From contig PMYJ01000235.1 of NCBI GenBank assembly GCA_003170875.1, positions 1 to 11,701 on the forward strand: 11,701 bases of DNA, given 5' to 3'. The notes under the pieces were generated by a model. That model was not told the DNA's origin and did not search any database. It was given only the letters and a program-made list of their open reading frames with translations. Positions within the stretch are counted from its first letter, which is position 1; every line of letters starts with the position of its first letter. This DNA comes from Candidatus Dormiibacterota bacterium. Lineage in GTDB: Bacteria; Chloroflexota; Dormibacteria; Aeolococcales; Aeolococcaceae. The translations under genes were made by a program, and so were the position numbers. Shown here piece after piece: positions 1 through 6,381 of the stretch.

Positions 1-174
1 GTCAGCGGCCAGCAGGCTCAATTCGAGCTGCGACGGCCGCCCCTTGATGGCGTAGATGCGCTCGACAGCCTCGGGGTTCGACGGATCACCGGCCAGGCCG
101 TACACGGTGTCGGTGGGGATGACCACCACCTCCCCGGCCCGGATCGCCGCGACCGCCGCCTCGACGGTGATCAC
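1..174 (-). CDS. tsaC: Sua5/YrdC/TsaC-type L-threonylcarbamoyladenylate synthase, N-terminal part (cut by window edge)
   Basis: Only the first 58 codons are visible; the rest lies left of the window. The family makes threonylcarbamoyl-AMP from threonine, bicarbonate and ATP, the first step of t6A37 modification of ANN-decoding tRNAs in the cytoplasm. The visible part contains the family signature IPTDTVYGLAGDP (residues 19-31) and, after a short helix, IKGRP (43-47), which carry conserved nucleotide-binding residues of the YrdC fold. The start is a GTG at 174-172 that overlaps the TGA of prmC (173-171) in a GTGA arrangement, implying translational coupling with prmC. The stretch after KGRP reads SQLELSLLAAD, not the more usual PL-containing version, so that edge of the pocket may be slightly divergent. 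Whether it is the short TsaC or the long Sua5 form cannot be seen. Confidence 0.9.
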   Translation of the reverse strand, partial: MITVEAAVAAIRAGEVVVIPTDTVYGLAGDPSNPEAVERIYAIKGRPSQLELSLLAAD

Positions 175-1058
175 GGCACCTCACCTCGGATCTCCACGAC
201 CCGCGGGCGACGGGTGAGGTCGTCGACGATGACGATCACCGCCTCCGGCCAGAGGCCGCGGGAGAGCTCGGCGACCGCCGCCGCCCGGCGGCTGTCCACC
301 TCCAGCCCCACCCAGCACACCCCGGCGGCGCGCTCGGCGACCGCGGGGAGCAGCTCCCGATAGGCGTCCAGGCCGTCCGCGCCGCCGTCCAGCGCCAGCC
401 GCGGTTCAAACGTCACGTCGCGGGGCAGCTCCTCCATCTCCGCCGAGGTGATGTAGGGGGGATTGCTGACCACCAGGTCGAGGTCGGCAACCAGTCCTTC
501 CGCCCAGCCGCCCTCGACGAAGAGGACGCGACCGGCGACGCCCAGGGCCTCCGCGTTCTCCGCGGCCACCGCCAGCGCCGCCGCGCTCAGGTCGGATGCG
601 ATCACCGTGGCGCCAGGAAGCTCCGCGGCGAGGGTGCAGGCGAGGCAGCCGCTGCCGGTGCCGAGGTCCGCGATACGCAGGTCGCCCCCCTGCTCCCGTG
701 CCACCTTGATCGCGCGCTCCACCAGGGTCTCGGTCTCGGGCCGGGGGATGAGCACAGCGGGGGTCACCCGGAAGCTCCGGCCGTAGAACTCGCGCCGCCC
801 GGTCAGGTGGGCGATCGGCTCGCCCCTCCCCCGCCGCCGCAGCAGGGTGCGGATGGTGTCTAGTTCGTGGTCGTCGAGGGGGCGGTCGTACTGGAGGTAG
901 ACGCCGAGACGCTCGATCCCCAGGGCGTGCGCCATCAGGAGCTCGGAGTCGAGGCGGGCCGAGTCACTGCCGTGCTCGGAGAGGTAGCTGGTGGAGAGAC
1001 GCACCACGTCGAGGACGGTGCGAGCGCCGTCCGGACCGCCCGGGCTGGTCGAGGCCAT
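171..1058 (-). CDS. prmC: Peptide chain release factor N5-glutamine methyltransferase PrmC (HemK)
   Basis: PrmC is a SAM-dependent enzyme that methylates the glutamine of the GGQ motif in release factors RF1 and RF2, raising termination efficiency. From the ATG at 1058 the protein has 295 residues, close to the usual ~280. An N-terminal helical domain (about 1-95) ends in GRREFYG (87-93). The Rossmann methyltransferase follows with IPRPETE (104-110), the SAM-binding DLGTGSG (131-137) and the catalytic NPPY (199-202). Near the C-terminus is the typical FEPRLALDGGADGL segment (217-230). A GTG sits immediately before the ATG. I prefer the ATG because a TACAGT box (1070-1065) lies 6 nt upstream and there is no Shine-Dalgarno, suggesting a leaderless mRNA. 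The stop overlaps the tsaC start. Its substrate, RF1, is encoded 2.7 kb away on the same strand, separated by two unrelated genes. Confidence 0.95.
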   Translation of the reverse strand: MASTSPGGPDGARTVLDVVRLSTSYLSEHGSDSARLDSELLMAHALGIERLGVYLQYDRPLDDHELDTIRTLLRRRGRGEPIAHLTGRREFYGRSFRVTPAVLIPRPETETLVERAIKVAREQGGDLRIADLGTGSGCLACTLAAELPGATVIASDLSAAALAVAAENAEALGVAGRVLFVEGGWAEGLVADLDLVVSNPPYITSAEMEELPRDVTFEPRLALDGGADGLDAYRELLPAVAERAAGVCWVGLEVDSRRAAAVAELSRGLWPEAVIVIVDDLTRRPRVVEIRGEVP

Positions 1059-1064
1059 CACCGG

Positions 1065-1070
1065 ACTGTA
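1065..1070 (-). promoter_or_regulatory. Probable -10 box (TACAGT) of a leaderless prmC-tsaC transcript
   Basis: Read on the minus strand, TACAGT is followed by CCGGTG and then the ATG of prmC. A -10 box ending 6 nt before the start codon puts the transcription start at or next to the ATG. No convincing -35 box and no Shine-Dalgarno are seen. The same geometry occurs at the divergent MFS gene. Confidence 0.5.
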
Positions 1071-1108
1071 TCGGGGTGACGGGGCGGGCGGGCATTCCCT
1101 CGCAGGTC

Positions 1109-1125
1109 GCGGGCAGGAAGCCCGC
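1109..1125. repeat. Inverted repeat in the prmC/MFS divergent intergenic region
   Basis: GCGGGC-AGGAA-GCCCGC is a perfect 6-bp stem with a 5-nt loop. If both flanking genes are leaderless, this dyad is not transcribed and would more likely be a DNA site between the two promoters than an RNA hairpin. A second tight repeat, GGGGG-TTT-CCCCC (1179-1191), lies nearer the MFS gene. In such GC-rich DNA either could be chance. Confidence 0.3.
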
Positions 1126-1216
1126 CGCGCGCAGCCGCGGCGCCGCGCCTGCAGATCGCGGCCGGGCGTCCGGTGCTTGGGGGTTTCCCCCCTCCCTGCC
1201 TCCCGTACCCGACCGG

Positions 1217-1222
1217 TAGAGT
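1217..1222 (+). promoter_or_regulatory. Probable -10 box (TAGAGT) of a leaderless MFS transporter transcript
   Basis: TAGAGT is followed by GGCGCC and then the ATG at 1229. The 6-nt gap is that expected when transcription starts at the A of ATG. No Shine-Dalgarno is present and no clear -35 is seen. Confidence 0.5.
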
Positions 1223-1228
1223 GGCGCC

Positions 1229-2626
1229 ATGGCGAGCGCGGACGCGATGGCCCCGGCCCGCACGCGAGCGGCGTGGACCAGCGTCGGGGTGGGGCGGCTC
1301 ACCCTGCTCAGCATCTACTGGGTGGCGATCGGCTGGCTCTGGAACGCGCTCGGAGCCCAGGTGCTCCCCCCGATCATCACCAAGATGGTGGGCCAGGCCC
1401 ACCAGGGGACCGCGCTCTCGGTGCTGGAGGGCTTCGGCACCCTGGTCGCGGTGGTCTGGCAGCCGGTGGTCGGCGCCGTCTCCGACCGGACCCGGCTGCG
1501 ATGGGGACGCCGGCGTCCCTACATCACCGGCGGCGCGCTGGGCTCTTCGCTCTTCCTGGTGATCATGGCCTTCGTCGGCGCCTACTTCTGGCTGCTGCTC
1601 GTCTACTTCCTGCTGCAGGCCGCCTCCAACACCGCGCAGGCGCCCTACCAGGGGCTGGGCCCCGAGGCCATCCCCGAGAAGGATTTCGGCAGATTCGGCG
1701 CCTTCTACGGCATGGGCAACCTGCTCGGCACCCTGATCGGTTTCGTGGTCACCGGCATCTTCACAAGCGAGGGCCGGTATGACCTTGCCCTCTACGCCAT
1801 GGCGGCGATGCTGGCGGTGAGCATGGTGCTCACCGTGACGCTGGTGCCCGACCGGGGCAAGCCGGACGCGAGCCTCCGCCGCGGGCTGGGCGCGGTCACC
1901 CTCGGCACCTTCAACATCAGCCCCCGCAAGTACGGCGACTTCCTCTGGCTGATGGGGTCACGGCTGCTCATCCTCATGGGAGTCGTCGGCCTGGAGACCT
2001 ACGCCCAGTTCTTCTTCAAAGATGTCTTCTACCCGGGCAGCGGGACGGCGCTCACCAACCACGCCAACGGTGCCACCACCTACCTGCTCGCCATCATCGC
2101 GCTGCTCGCGATCGCGGTCTGCTACCCGGCGGCGCGCATCTCCGATCGTTGGGGTCGCAAGCCGATGGTCGTCGTATGCGGCATCCTCGGCGCCATCGGA
2201 GCCCTCGGTCTGGTCTTTGCCCACTACGCGATCCTGCCCAGCGCGATGACCGCTCCGGTCGCCTCGCTGCTCAACATCTCGCGCGGCCTGGCCCAGGTGC
2301 TCTGGTTCGGGGTTCCCATCGGCGTCGGGGTCGGCTGCTTCCTCACCGTCGATTGGGCGTTCATGGTGGACCTCATCCCGCCCGCGGAGTTTGGCCGCTT
2401 TCTCGGCTTCTCCAACATCGCGACCGCTGGAGCCGGGATCATCGCCCGCTTCATCGCCGGACCGATCCTCGACCACTTCAACGCTGGGCATCACATTCTC
2501 GGCGAGCTCGGCGGCTACCCCGTTGTGTTCGGGATGTTTGTCCTCTACTTCGCGATCGGCCTCTTCCTGGTGCTTCCCGTGGTCGAGCCACGCCGCCGGA
2601 CGCTCAGCGCGCATACCTTCACCTGA
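1229..2626 (+). CDS. MFS transporter, SLC45/GPH-like (probable sugar:cation symporter)
   Basis: This 465-residue protein has about twelve hydrophobic segments, the normal size for a major facilitator. It carries the loop 2-3 signature in the form GAVSDRTRLRWGRRRPYI (82-99), a second copy ISDRWGRKP (304-312), and PYQGLGPEAIPE (139-150) in the fourth-to-fifth helix region. The GRRRPYI version is typical of the SLC45 and GPH branches, which move sucrose, other disaccharides or glycosides with H+ or Na+; the actual substrate cannot be read from sequence. It is placed in the cytoplasmic membrane. The ATG at 1229 is chosen because of the TAGAGT box 6 nt upstream; a second ATG at 1247 would remove six residues. 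It is divergent from prmC and convergent with the aldo/keto reductase. Together those two genes interrupt the prfA-prmC order, suggesting later insertion. Confidence 0.87.
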   Translation: MASADAMAPARTRAAWTSVGVGRLTLLSIYWVAIGWLWNALGAQVLPPIITKMVGQAHQGTALSVLEGFGTLVAVVWQPVVGAVSDRTRLRWGRRRPYITGGALGSSLFLVIMAFVGAYFWLLLVYFLLQAASNTAQAPYQGLGPEAIPEKDFGRFGAFYGMGNLLGTLIGFVVTGIFTSEGRYDLALYAMAAMLAVSMVLTVTLVPDRGKPDASLRRGLGAVTLGTFNISPRKYGDFLWLMGSRLLILMGVVGLETYAQFFFKDVFYPGSGTALTNHANGATTYLLAIIALLAIAVCYPAARISDRWGRKPMVVVCGILGAIGALGLVFAHYAILPSAMTAPVASLLNISRGLAQVLWFGVPIGVGVGCFLTVDWAFMVDLIPPAEFGRFLGFSNIATAGAGIIARFIAGPILDHFNAGHHILGELGGYPVVFGMFVLYFAIGLFLVLPVVEPRRRTLSAHTFT

Positions 2627-2666
2627 ACCGGGGCACCCGTCGCCGGTCGCTAGACGCCGCGAGGAG

Positions 2667-2701
2667 CGGACGGACAGCGACCGTCCGAGCACCTCTGCTC
2701 G
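2667..2701. terminator. Twin hairpins between convergent MFS and aldo/keto reductase genes
   Basis: Two adjacent perfect inverted repeats are seen: CGGACGG-7 nt-CCGTCCG (2667-2687) and CGAGCA-CCTC-TGCTCG (2686-2701), sharing two bases. They lie 40 bp after the MFS stop and 14 bp beyond the aldo/keto reductase stop, where a bidirectional terminator is expected. There is no U-tract on either strand, so they would be non-canonical terminators or transcript-end stabilisers. Confidence 0.5.
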
Positions 2702-2714
2702 TGCTTGCCGTCAC

Positions 2715-3698
2715 CTACCAGCGCTGATGCACCAGGGGCGCGATGTCGGCTCGGTACAGGCCGGCGACCGCCTCCATCACCTCCGGGTCGAGGGCGGCCA
2801 GGTCGGAGGCGCGCGCGTTGGCGGCGGCCTGCTCGTCGGTCTTGGCCCCAGGGATGACAGTGCTGACGGCCTCGGCCATCAGGATCCAGCGGAGAGCCCA
2901 GGAGCTCATTGGAGCGCTGCCGGGGAGGACACCTCGGAGCCGCTCCACGGCGGCGAGCCCGGTCTCGTAGTCGACCCCGGCAAAGGTCTCGCCGACGTCG
3001 AAGGCCTCCCCATGGCGGTTGTAGCTGCGATGGTCGGAGCTGTCGAAGGCCGTGTCCCGGCGCAGCTTCCCGGTCAGGAGGCCGGATGCCAGGGGGACCC
3101 TGGCGATGACCCCGACCTGCCGGGCGCGCGCCTGCGCGAAGAAGAGCTCCGCGGGGCGCTGGCGGAAGATGTTGTAGATGATCTGGACGGTCGCGACGCC
3201 CGGGTACTCGATCGCCTTGAGCCCCTCCTCGACCCGCTCCACGCTGACCCCGTAATGGGCGAGCACCCCGTCGGCGCTCAGCTCGTCGAGGTACTCGAAC
3301 AGAGCCGGGCGGTAGTAGCTGTCGGTGGGCAGGCAGTGGAGCTGGACCAGATCCAGCGTGGGGACTCCCAGGTTCTCGCGGCACCGCTCCGCCCACTCGC
3401 GAAAGTGCGCGCGCGTGTACTGGCTCATGTCGACGGGGGCGCGCCGCCCGATCTTGGTGGCGACGATGAGGCGCTCGCCGGATCGCTCGCGGAGGAAGCG
3501 GCCGATCAGCCGCTCGCTACGTCCGTCGCCGTAGACGTCGGCGGTGTCGTAGAAGGTGACCCCGGCGTCGGCTGAGGCGTGGAGGGCGCGCAGGCTGGCC
3601 GGGTCATCCACGCTGCCCCAATCACTGCCGATCGCCCAGGATCCGAAGCCGACCTCGCTGACCGCGAATCCGGTGCGGCCAAGCTGCCGATAGCGCAC
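2715..3698 (-). CDS. Aldo/keto reductase (NADPH-dependent oxidoreductase)
   Basis: This 327-residue cytoplasmic protein is a (beta/alpha)8 barrel of the aldo/keto reductase superfamily, which reduces aldehydes or ketones with NADPH. The catalytic tetrad is intact: Asp51 and Tyr56 in YDTADVYGDG, Lys82 in ATKIG and His121 in QLH. The family start RQLGRTGFAVSEVGFGSW (4-21) and the cofactor-binding IPGAKTDEQ region (282-290) are present. The substrate is unknown. The start is a GTG at 3698-3696, fixed by a strong Shine-Dalgarno (GGGAGG at 3710-3705, 6 nt spacing), which is exceptional among its neighbours. It lies 51 bp downstream of prfA on the same strand and could be the last gene of the rpmE-DUF1385-prfA unit. 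It is not part of the conserved translation cluster and may have arrived together with the MFS gene. A glycoside-related role with that transporter is only a guess. Confidence 0.92.
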   Translation of the reverse strand: MRYRQLGRTGFAVSEVGFGSWAIGSDWGSVDDPASLRALHASADAGVTFYDTADVYGDGRSERLIGRFLRERSGERLIVATKIGRRAPVDMSQYTRAHFREWAERCRENLGVPTLDLVQLHCLPTDSYYRPALFEYLDELSADGVLAHYGVSVERVEEGLKAIEYPGVATVQIIYNIFRQRPAELFFAQARARQVGVIARVPLASGLLTGKLRRDTAFDSSDHRSYNRHGEAFDVGETFAGVDYETGLAAVERLRGVLPGSAPMSSWALRWILMAEAVSTVIPGAKTDEQAAANARASDLAALDPEVMEAVAGLYRADIAPLVHQRW

Positions 3699-3704
3699 GT
3701 CACA

Positions 3705-3710
3705 CCTCCC
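3705..3710 (-). promoter_or_regulatory. Strong Shine-Dalgarno site of the aldo/keto reductase
   Basis: On the minus strand GGGAGG, within AAAGGGAGGTG, lies 6 nt before the GTG start codon. It decides the start and contrasts with the lack of such sites at prmC, MFS, DUF1385 and rpmE. Confidence 0.75.
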
Positions 3711-3749
3711 TTTCTGGTCTCACCAAGGCTCCCGCCTCGCCATGCCAGG

Positions 3750-4838
3750 TCAGCCGGCGCCCCCGTCGGGGTCGAGCAGGCGCCGGGCCTCGTCCTCCTG
3801 CATCAGCGGCTCGACGACCATGTCCAGGTCGCCCTCCATGATCCGGGGCAGCTGGAAGAGGGTGAGGTTGATGCGGTGGTCGGTGACCCGCGACTCGGGG
3901 AAGTTGTAGGTCCGGATCTTCTCGCTGCGGTCGCCGGTACCGACCATCGAGCGACGGGTGCCGCGCAGCTCGGCATCGCGCTCCGCCTGGGCGATGTCGT
4001 AGAGGCGGGCACGCAGCTCGCGGAGCGCCTTGGCTCGGTTCTTGATCTGCGACTTCTCGTCCTGGCAGGTGACCACCAGCCCGCTGGGAAGGTGGGTGAT
4101 CCGGACCGCCGAGTACGTGGTGTTGACGCTCTGACCGCCATGACCGGTGCTCATGTAGATGTCGATCTTGAGGTCGTTCTCGTCAATAGTGACTTCAACT
4201 TCGTCGGCCTCGGCGAGCACCACCACACTCGCCGCGGAGGTGTGGATGCGGCCCTTGGCCTCGGTCTCCGGCACCCGCTGGACTCGGTGCACACCGGACT
4301 CGAACTTGAGCCGGGAGTAGGCGCCGTGACCGTGGACCTCGACCACCACCGATTTGAAGCCGCGCGCCCCCGAGGGGCTCTCGCTGATCAGCTCGACCGA
4401 CCACCGGCGCCGCTCCGCGTAGCGGCTGTACATCCGAAGCAGGTCGGCAGCGAAGAGCCCCGCCTCGTCGCCACCGGTCCCGGCCCGGATCTCGACGATG
4501 ACGTCGCGGTCGTCGTTGGGATCCCGGGGCACCAGCAGGCGGACGAGGACGGCCTCAGCGACCTCGGCGGTGTGGCGCTGGGTGCGCTCCTCGTCCTGGA
4601 AGAGGGCGATCATCTCCGGATCGTGCTCGCCCTGCAGCGCCTCGGCGGTCGCGTCCGCGGCGGCGACCGCAGCCCGCCAGCGCCGGGCCGTCTCCACCAC
4701 CTCGCTGATCCGGGCCCGCTCCTGCGAGAGGCGCTGGACCCGCGGCTGGTCGAGGTAGATCTCGGGATCGGAGAGCTCGGCCTCCAGCTCCCGGTAGCGC
4801 TCGGTGATGGCGGCGACCCGCTCCTCCAGGCTTTCCAT
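3750..4838 (-). CDS. prfA: Peptide chain release factor 1 (RF1)
   Basis: RF1 reads stop codons UAA and UAG in the ribosomal A site and triggers peptide release. The 362-residue length is normal. The N-terminal coiled, charged domain (1-100) is followed by the conserved AGTGGDEAGLFAADL (119-133) of domain 2. The tripeptide anticodon region occurs as RVPETEAKGRIHTSA (188-202), with PET at the PxT position, which marks it as RF1 rather than RF2. The catalytic GGQ is at 234-236 (TGHGGQSVNTTYSAVRITH); its Gln236 is the PrmC target. The ATG at 4838 has no Shine-Dalgarno. A CACAAT sequence (4854-4849) ends 10 nt upstream and may be a -10 box giving a very short leader. The gene follows DUF1385 by 56 bp and precedes the aldo/keto reductase by 51 bp. 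Confidence 0.97.
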   Translation of the reverse strand: MESLEERVAAITERYRELEAELSDPEIYLDQPRVQRLSQERARISEVVETARRWRAAVAAADATAEALQGEHDPEMIALFQDEERTQRHTAEVAEAVLVRLLVPRDPNDDRDVIVEIRAGTGGDEAGLFAADLLRMYSRYAERRRWSVELISESPSGARGFKSVVVEVHGHGAYSRLKFESGVHRVQRVPETEAKGRIHTSAASVVVLAEADEVEVTIDENDLKIDIYMSTGHGGQSVNTTYSAVRITHLPSGLVVTCQDEKSQIKNRAKALRELRARLYDIAQAERDAELRGTRRSMVGTGDRSEKIRTYNFPESRVTDHRINLTLFQLPRIMEGDLDMVVEPLMQEDEARRLLDPDGGAG

Positions 4839-4894
4839 GGCAGAGGGGATTGTGGCCCCCGGCGACCCTTGCGCGGGTGGTCACCCCGGGCCGC

Positions 4895-5869
4895 TCAGGG
4901 GACGGTGGCGTAGTTCTCGCCGACCTCACCGGTGTCGCCGGCACGGGCGGCGGCCAGGGCGGCGATCGCCACCTCGATCTGAGAGTCGTCCGGCTCCCGG
5001 GTGGAGAGCCGCTGGGCGGCGAGGACCGGCACCAGGGCGATGCGTCCGAAGCGCGTGTGGCGGACCCGGGCCAGGCCCCGGATGGCCTCGTAGGAAATCC
5101 CGGCGACCACCGGGATGAGGGCGATCTGGCAGGCGATCCGGACTGGCCAGAAGAGCCAGCCGAGGGGGGTGAAGACGATCACGCTCACCAGCGCCACCAC
5201 CACCAGGAAGCCGGTGCCACAGCGCGGGTGGAGCCGGCTGGCGAGGCGTACGTTCTCGACCTCCACGGCCGCGCCGGATTCAAGGCAGTTGATCGCCTTG
5301 TGCTCGGCGCCGTGGTACTCGAAGACGCGCCGGACGTTCTTGCCCAGACCGATCAGGAAGAGGTATCCGAGCAGGATGACGGCGCGGGCCGCCCCCTCGA
5401 TCAGCACCGAGCCCACCGACTGGGGAGCACCGTGGTGGAGGAGTGACGAGGCGAGGAGCGGCAGGCCGATGAAGAGGCCGAGGCCGAAGACGATGGAGAT
5501 GCCGATGGTGGTCCGCATCGCAGCCGGGCTGATCTCCGCATCCTCGCCGAGCTGGACGTTGGCGGACCACTGGAGCGCGCGCATGCCGAGGGCGAGCATC
5601 TCCCAAAGGGCGGCCGCACCACGGAAGAAGGGGAGCGACCACGGCCGGCCGGTGTAGACGCGGGAGCGCAGCCGCTCCGACAGCACGGTGATGCTGCCGT
5701 CGGGGCGGCGCGCGGCCACCGCGTACTGGCGCCGGCCGCGCATGAGGACACCCTCGATGACCGCCTGCCCGCCGTAGAAGAAGGTGGCCGGCGGCGCGGC
5801 GGCGGCGTTGAGTGCCGCGGTGCGGAGGATGTCGCCGACGGAGGGGCCGCGCGCGCTCACAGCGACCAT
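4895..5869 (-). CDS. DUF1385 family membrane protein (YqhQ-like)
   Basis: This is a conserved membrane protein of unknown biochemical function, commonly encoded beside rpmE and prfA in high-GC and Gram-positive-type genomes. From the ATG at 5869 it has 324 residues. The family motifs are clear: YGGQAVIEGVLMRG (32-45), EYHGAEHKAINCLE (184-197) and HPRCGTGFL (214-222). The His, Glu and Cys residues in the latter two could bind metal (inference). Hydrophobic segments lie at about 120-142, 155-176 and 219-260, so it probably spans the membrane several times. The start is uncertain: ATG 5869 is the conservative choice. A TACGAT box (5873-5868) overlaps that ATG and sits 7 nt before a GTG at 5860, so the true leaderless start may be GTG 5860, three codons shorter. 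An upstream TTG at 5899 also exists. It lies between rpmE and prfA, all on one strand. Confidence 0.9.
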   Translation of the reverse strand: MVAVSARGPSVGDILRTAALNAAAAPPATFFYGGQAVIEGVLMRGRRQYAVAARRPDGSITVLSERLRSRVYTGRPWSLPFFRGAAALWEMLALGMRALQWSANVQLGEDAEISPAAMRTTIGISIVFGLGLFIGLPLLASSLLHHGAPQSVGSVLIEGAARAVILLGYLFLIGLGKNVRRVFEYHGAEHKAINCLESGAAVEVENVRLASRLHPRCGTGFLVVVALVSVIVFTPLGWLFWPVRIACQIALIPVVAGISYEAIRGLARVRHTRFGRIALVPVLAAQRLSTREPDDSQIEVAIAALAAARAGDTGEVGENYATVP

Positions 5870-5873
5870 CGTA
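5868..5873 (-). promoter_or_regulatory. Possible -10 box (TACGAT) of a leaderless DUF1385 transcript
   Basis: The minus strand reads AGTACGAT, then GGTCGCT, then GTG (5860). The very similar AGTACGAG plus 7 nt plus ATG precedes rpmE. If used, this promoter requires the GTG 5860 start, because the ATG at 5869 would lie inside the -10 element. Confidence 0.4.
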
Positions 5874-5961
5874 CTCGGCGATCGGAGCGGCCGTGCCAAT
5901 CGAAGGCGACCCGAGCCGCCTGCCCGTCAGCCGCGCCGGTGTGGCGCCTCCCCGCCCCTGA

Positions 5962-6177
5962 CTAGCGGGCGGCGGTGCGAGCCGCGGCCCGGCGCCGGAA
6001 GCGCTCCACCTGGCCGCCGGTGTCCACGATCCGCTGGGTCCCGGTGAAGAACGGGTGGCAGACCGAGCAGACCTCGGTCTTGAGCTCCGGGAGGGTCGAG
6101 CCCGTCAGGAACGTATTGCCGCAGACGCAGGTCACGACGGCGTCGGTGTGGAACTGGGGGTGCAGGGCAGCTTTCAT
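5962..6177 (-). CDS. rpmE: 50S ribosomal protein L31, zinc-binding type
   Basis: L31 bridges the large subunit central protuberance and the small subunit head. The 71-residue protein has the normal length and begins MKAALHPQFHTDAVVTC. The zinc ribbon is complete, with Cys17 and Cys19 (CVCG) and Cys37 and Cys40 (CSVCHPFFTG), so this is the C+ (zinc-binding) paralogue and not the Zur-repressed C- form. The C-terminal tail is Arg/Ala-rich (ERFRRRAAARTAAR). There is no Shine-Dalgarno before the ATG at 6177. The stop lies about 92 bp before the DUF1385 start on the same strand, so rpmE probably leads the rpmE-DUF1385-prfA unit. Confidence 0.97.
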   Translation of the reverse strand: MKAALHPQFHTDAVVTCVCGNTFLTGSTLPELKTEVCSVCHPFFTGTQRIVDTGGQVERFRRRAAARTAAR

Positions 6178-6184
6178 GGACAGG

Positions 6185-6218
6185 CTCGTACTGAGGGGAA
6201 CGGAACGCACCGAGGATA
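6185..6218 (-). promoter_or_regulatory. Candidate rpmE promoter elements
   Basis: Two alternatives are visible on the minus strand. TACGAG (6190-6185) ends 7 nt before the ATG and matches the leaderless spacing of neighbouring genes, but lacks the usually invariant final T. TATCCT (6218-6213) is a better -10 hexamer and would give a leader of about 30 nt without a Shine-Dalgarno. I cannot choose between them. Confidence 0.3.
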
Positions 6219-6276
6219 CCACGGGACCCGAGAATCGAAGCGGGCACGGGGTGGTGCTTCGCTCCAGCCCGGCCGT

Positions 6277-6299
6277 CGGGACGGCCTGATGCCGTCCCG
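6277..6299. terminator. Perfect 9-bp hairpin between radical SAM gene and rpmE
   Basis: CGGGACGGC-CTGAT-GCCGTCCCG forms an uninterrupted 9-bp stem with a 5-nt loop. It lies 83 nt downstream of the radical SAM stop on that gene's transcript and about 60 nt upstream of the rpmE promoter candidates. No U-run follows, so it would be a rho-type or non-canonical terminator, or an RNA structure element. Confidence 0.5.
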
Positions 6300-6303
6300 C
6301 GTC

Positions 6304-6341
6304 CTTTGCTCGGCGGCATTGCAGCTGCCGCCTGCGCAAAG
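6304..6341. terminator. Two-part inverted repeat downstream of the radical SAM gene
   Basis: CTTTGC and GCAAAG (6304-6309 with 6336-6341) enclose GGCGGCA and TGCCGCC (6312-6318 with 6326-6332). The stem is 6 + 7 bp with a small 2x3 internal loop and a 7-nt apical loop. It starts 40 nt after the radical SAM stop and is immediately followed by a second hairpin at 6277-6299. The likely role is transcript end formation or 3' protection for the radical SAM mRNA. Confidence 0.5.
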
Positions 6342-6381
6342 CCTGCGCTCAGCACGCACCCCATGCCCGCTCTCGTCCCGA

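Noticed and set aside
2391..3575. Long plus-strand open frame (394 codons) across the aldo/keto reductase
   Set aside because: It lies antisense to a gene with an intact catalytic tetrad and Shine-Dalgarno; composition is Gly/Asp/Val-rich, typical of a GC-rich shadow frame.
3579..4913. Plus-strand open frame (444 codons) opposite prfA
   Set aside because: It covers the unmistakable RF1 gene on the other strand; no recognisable motif in the frame.
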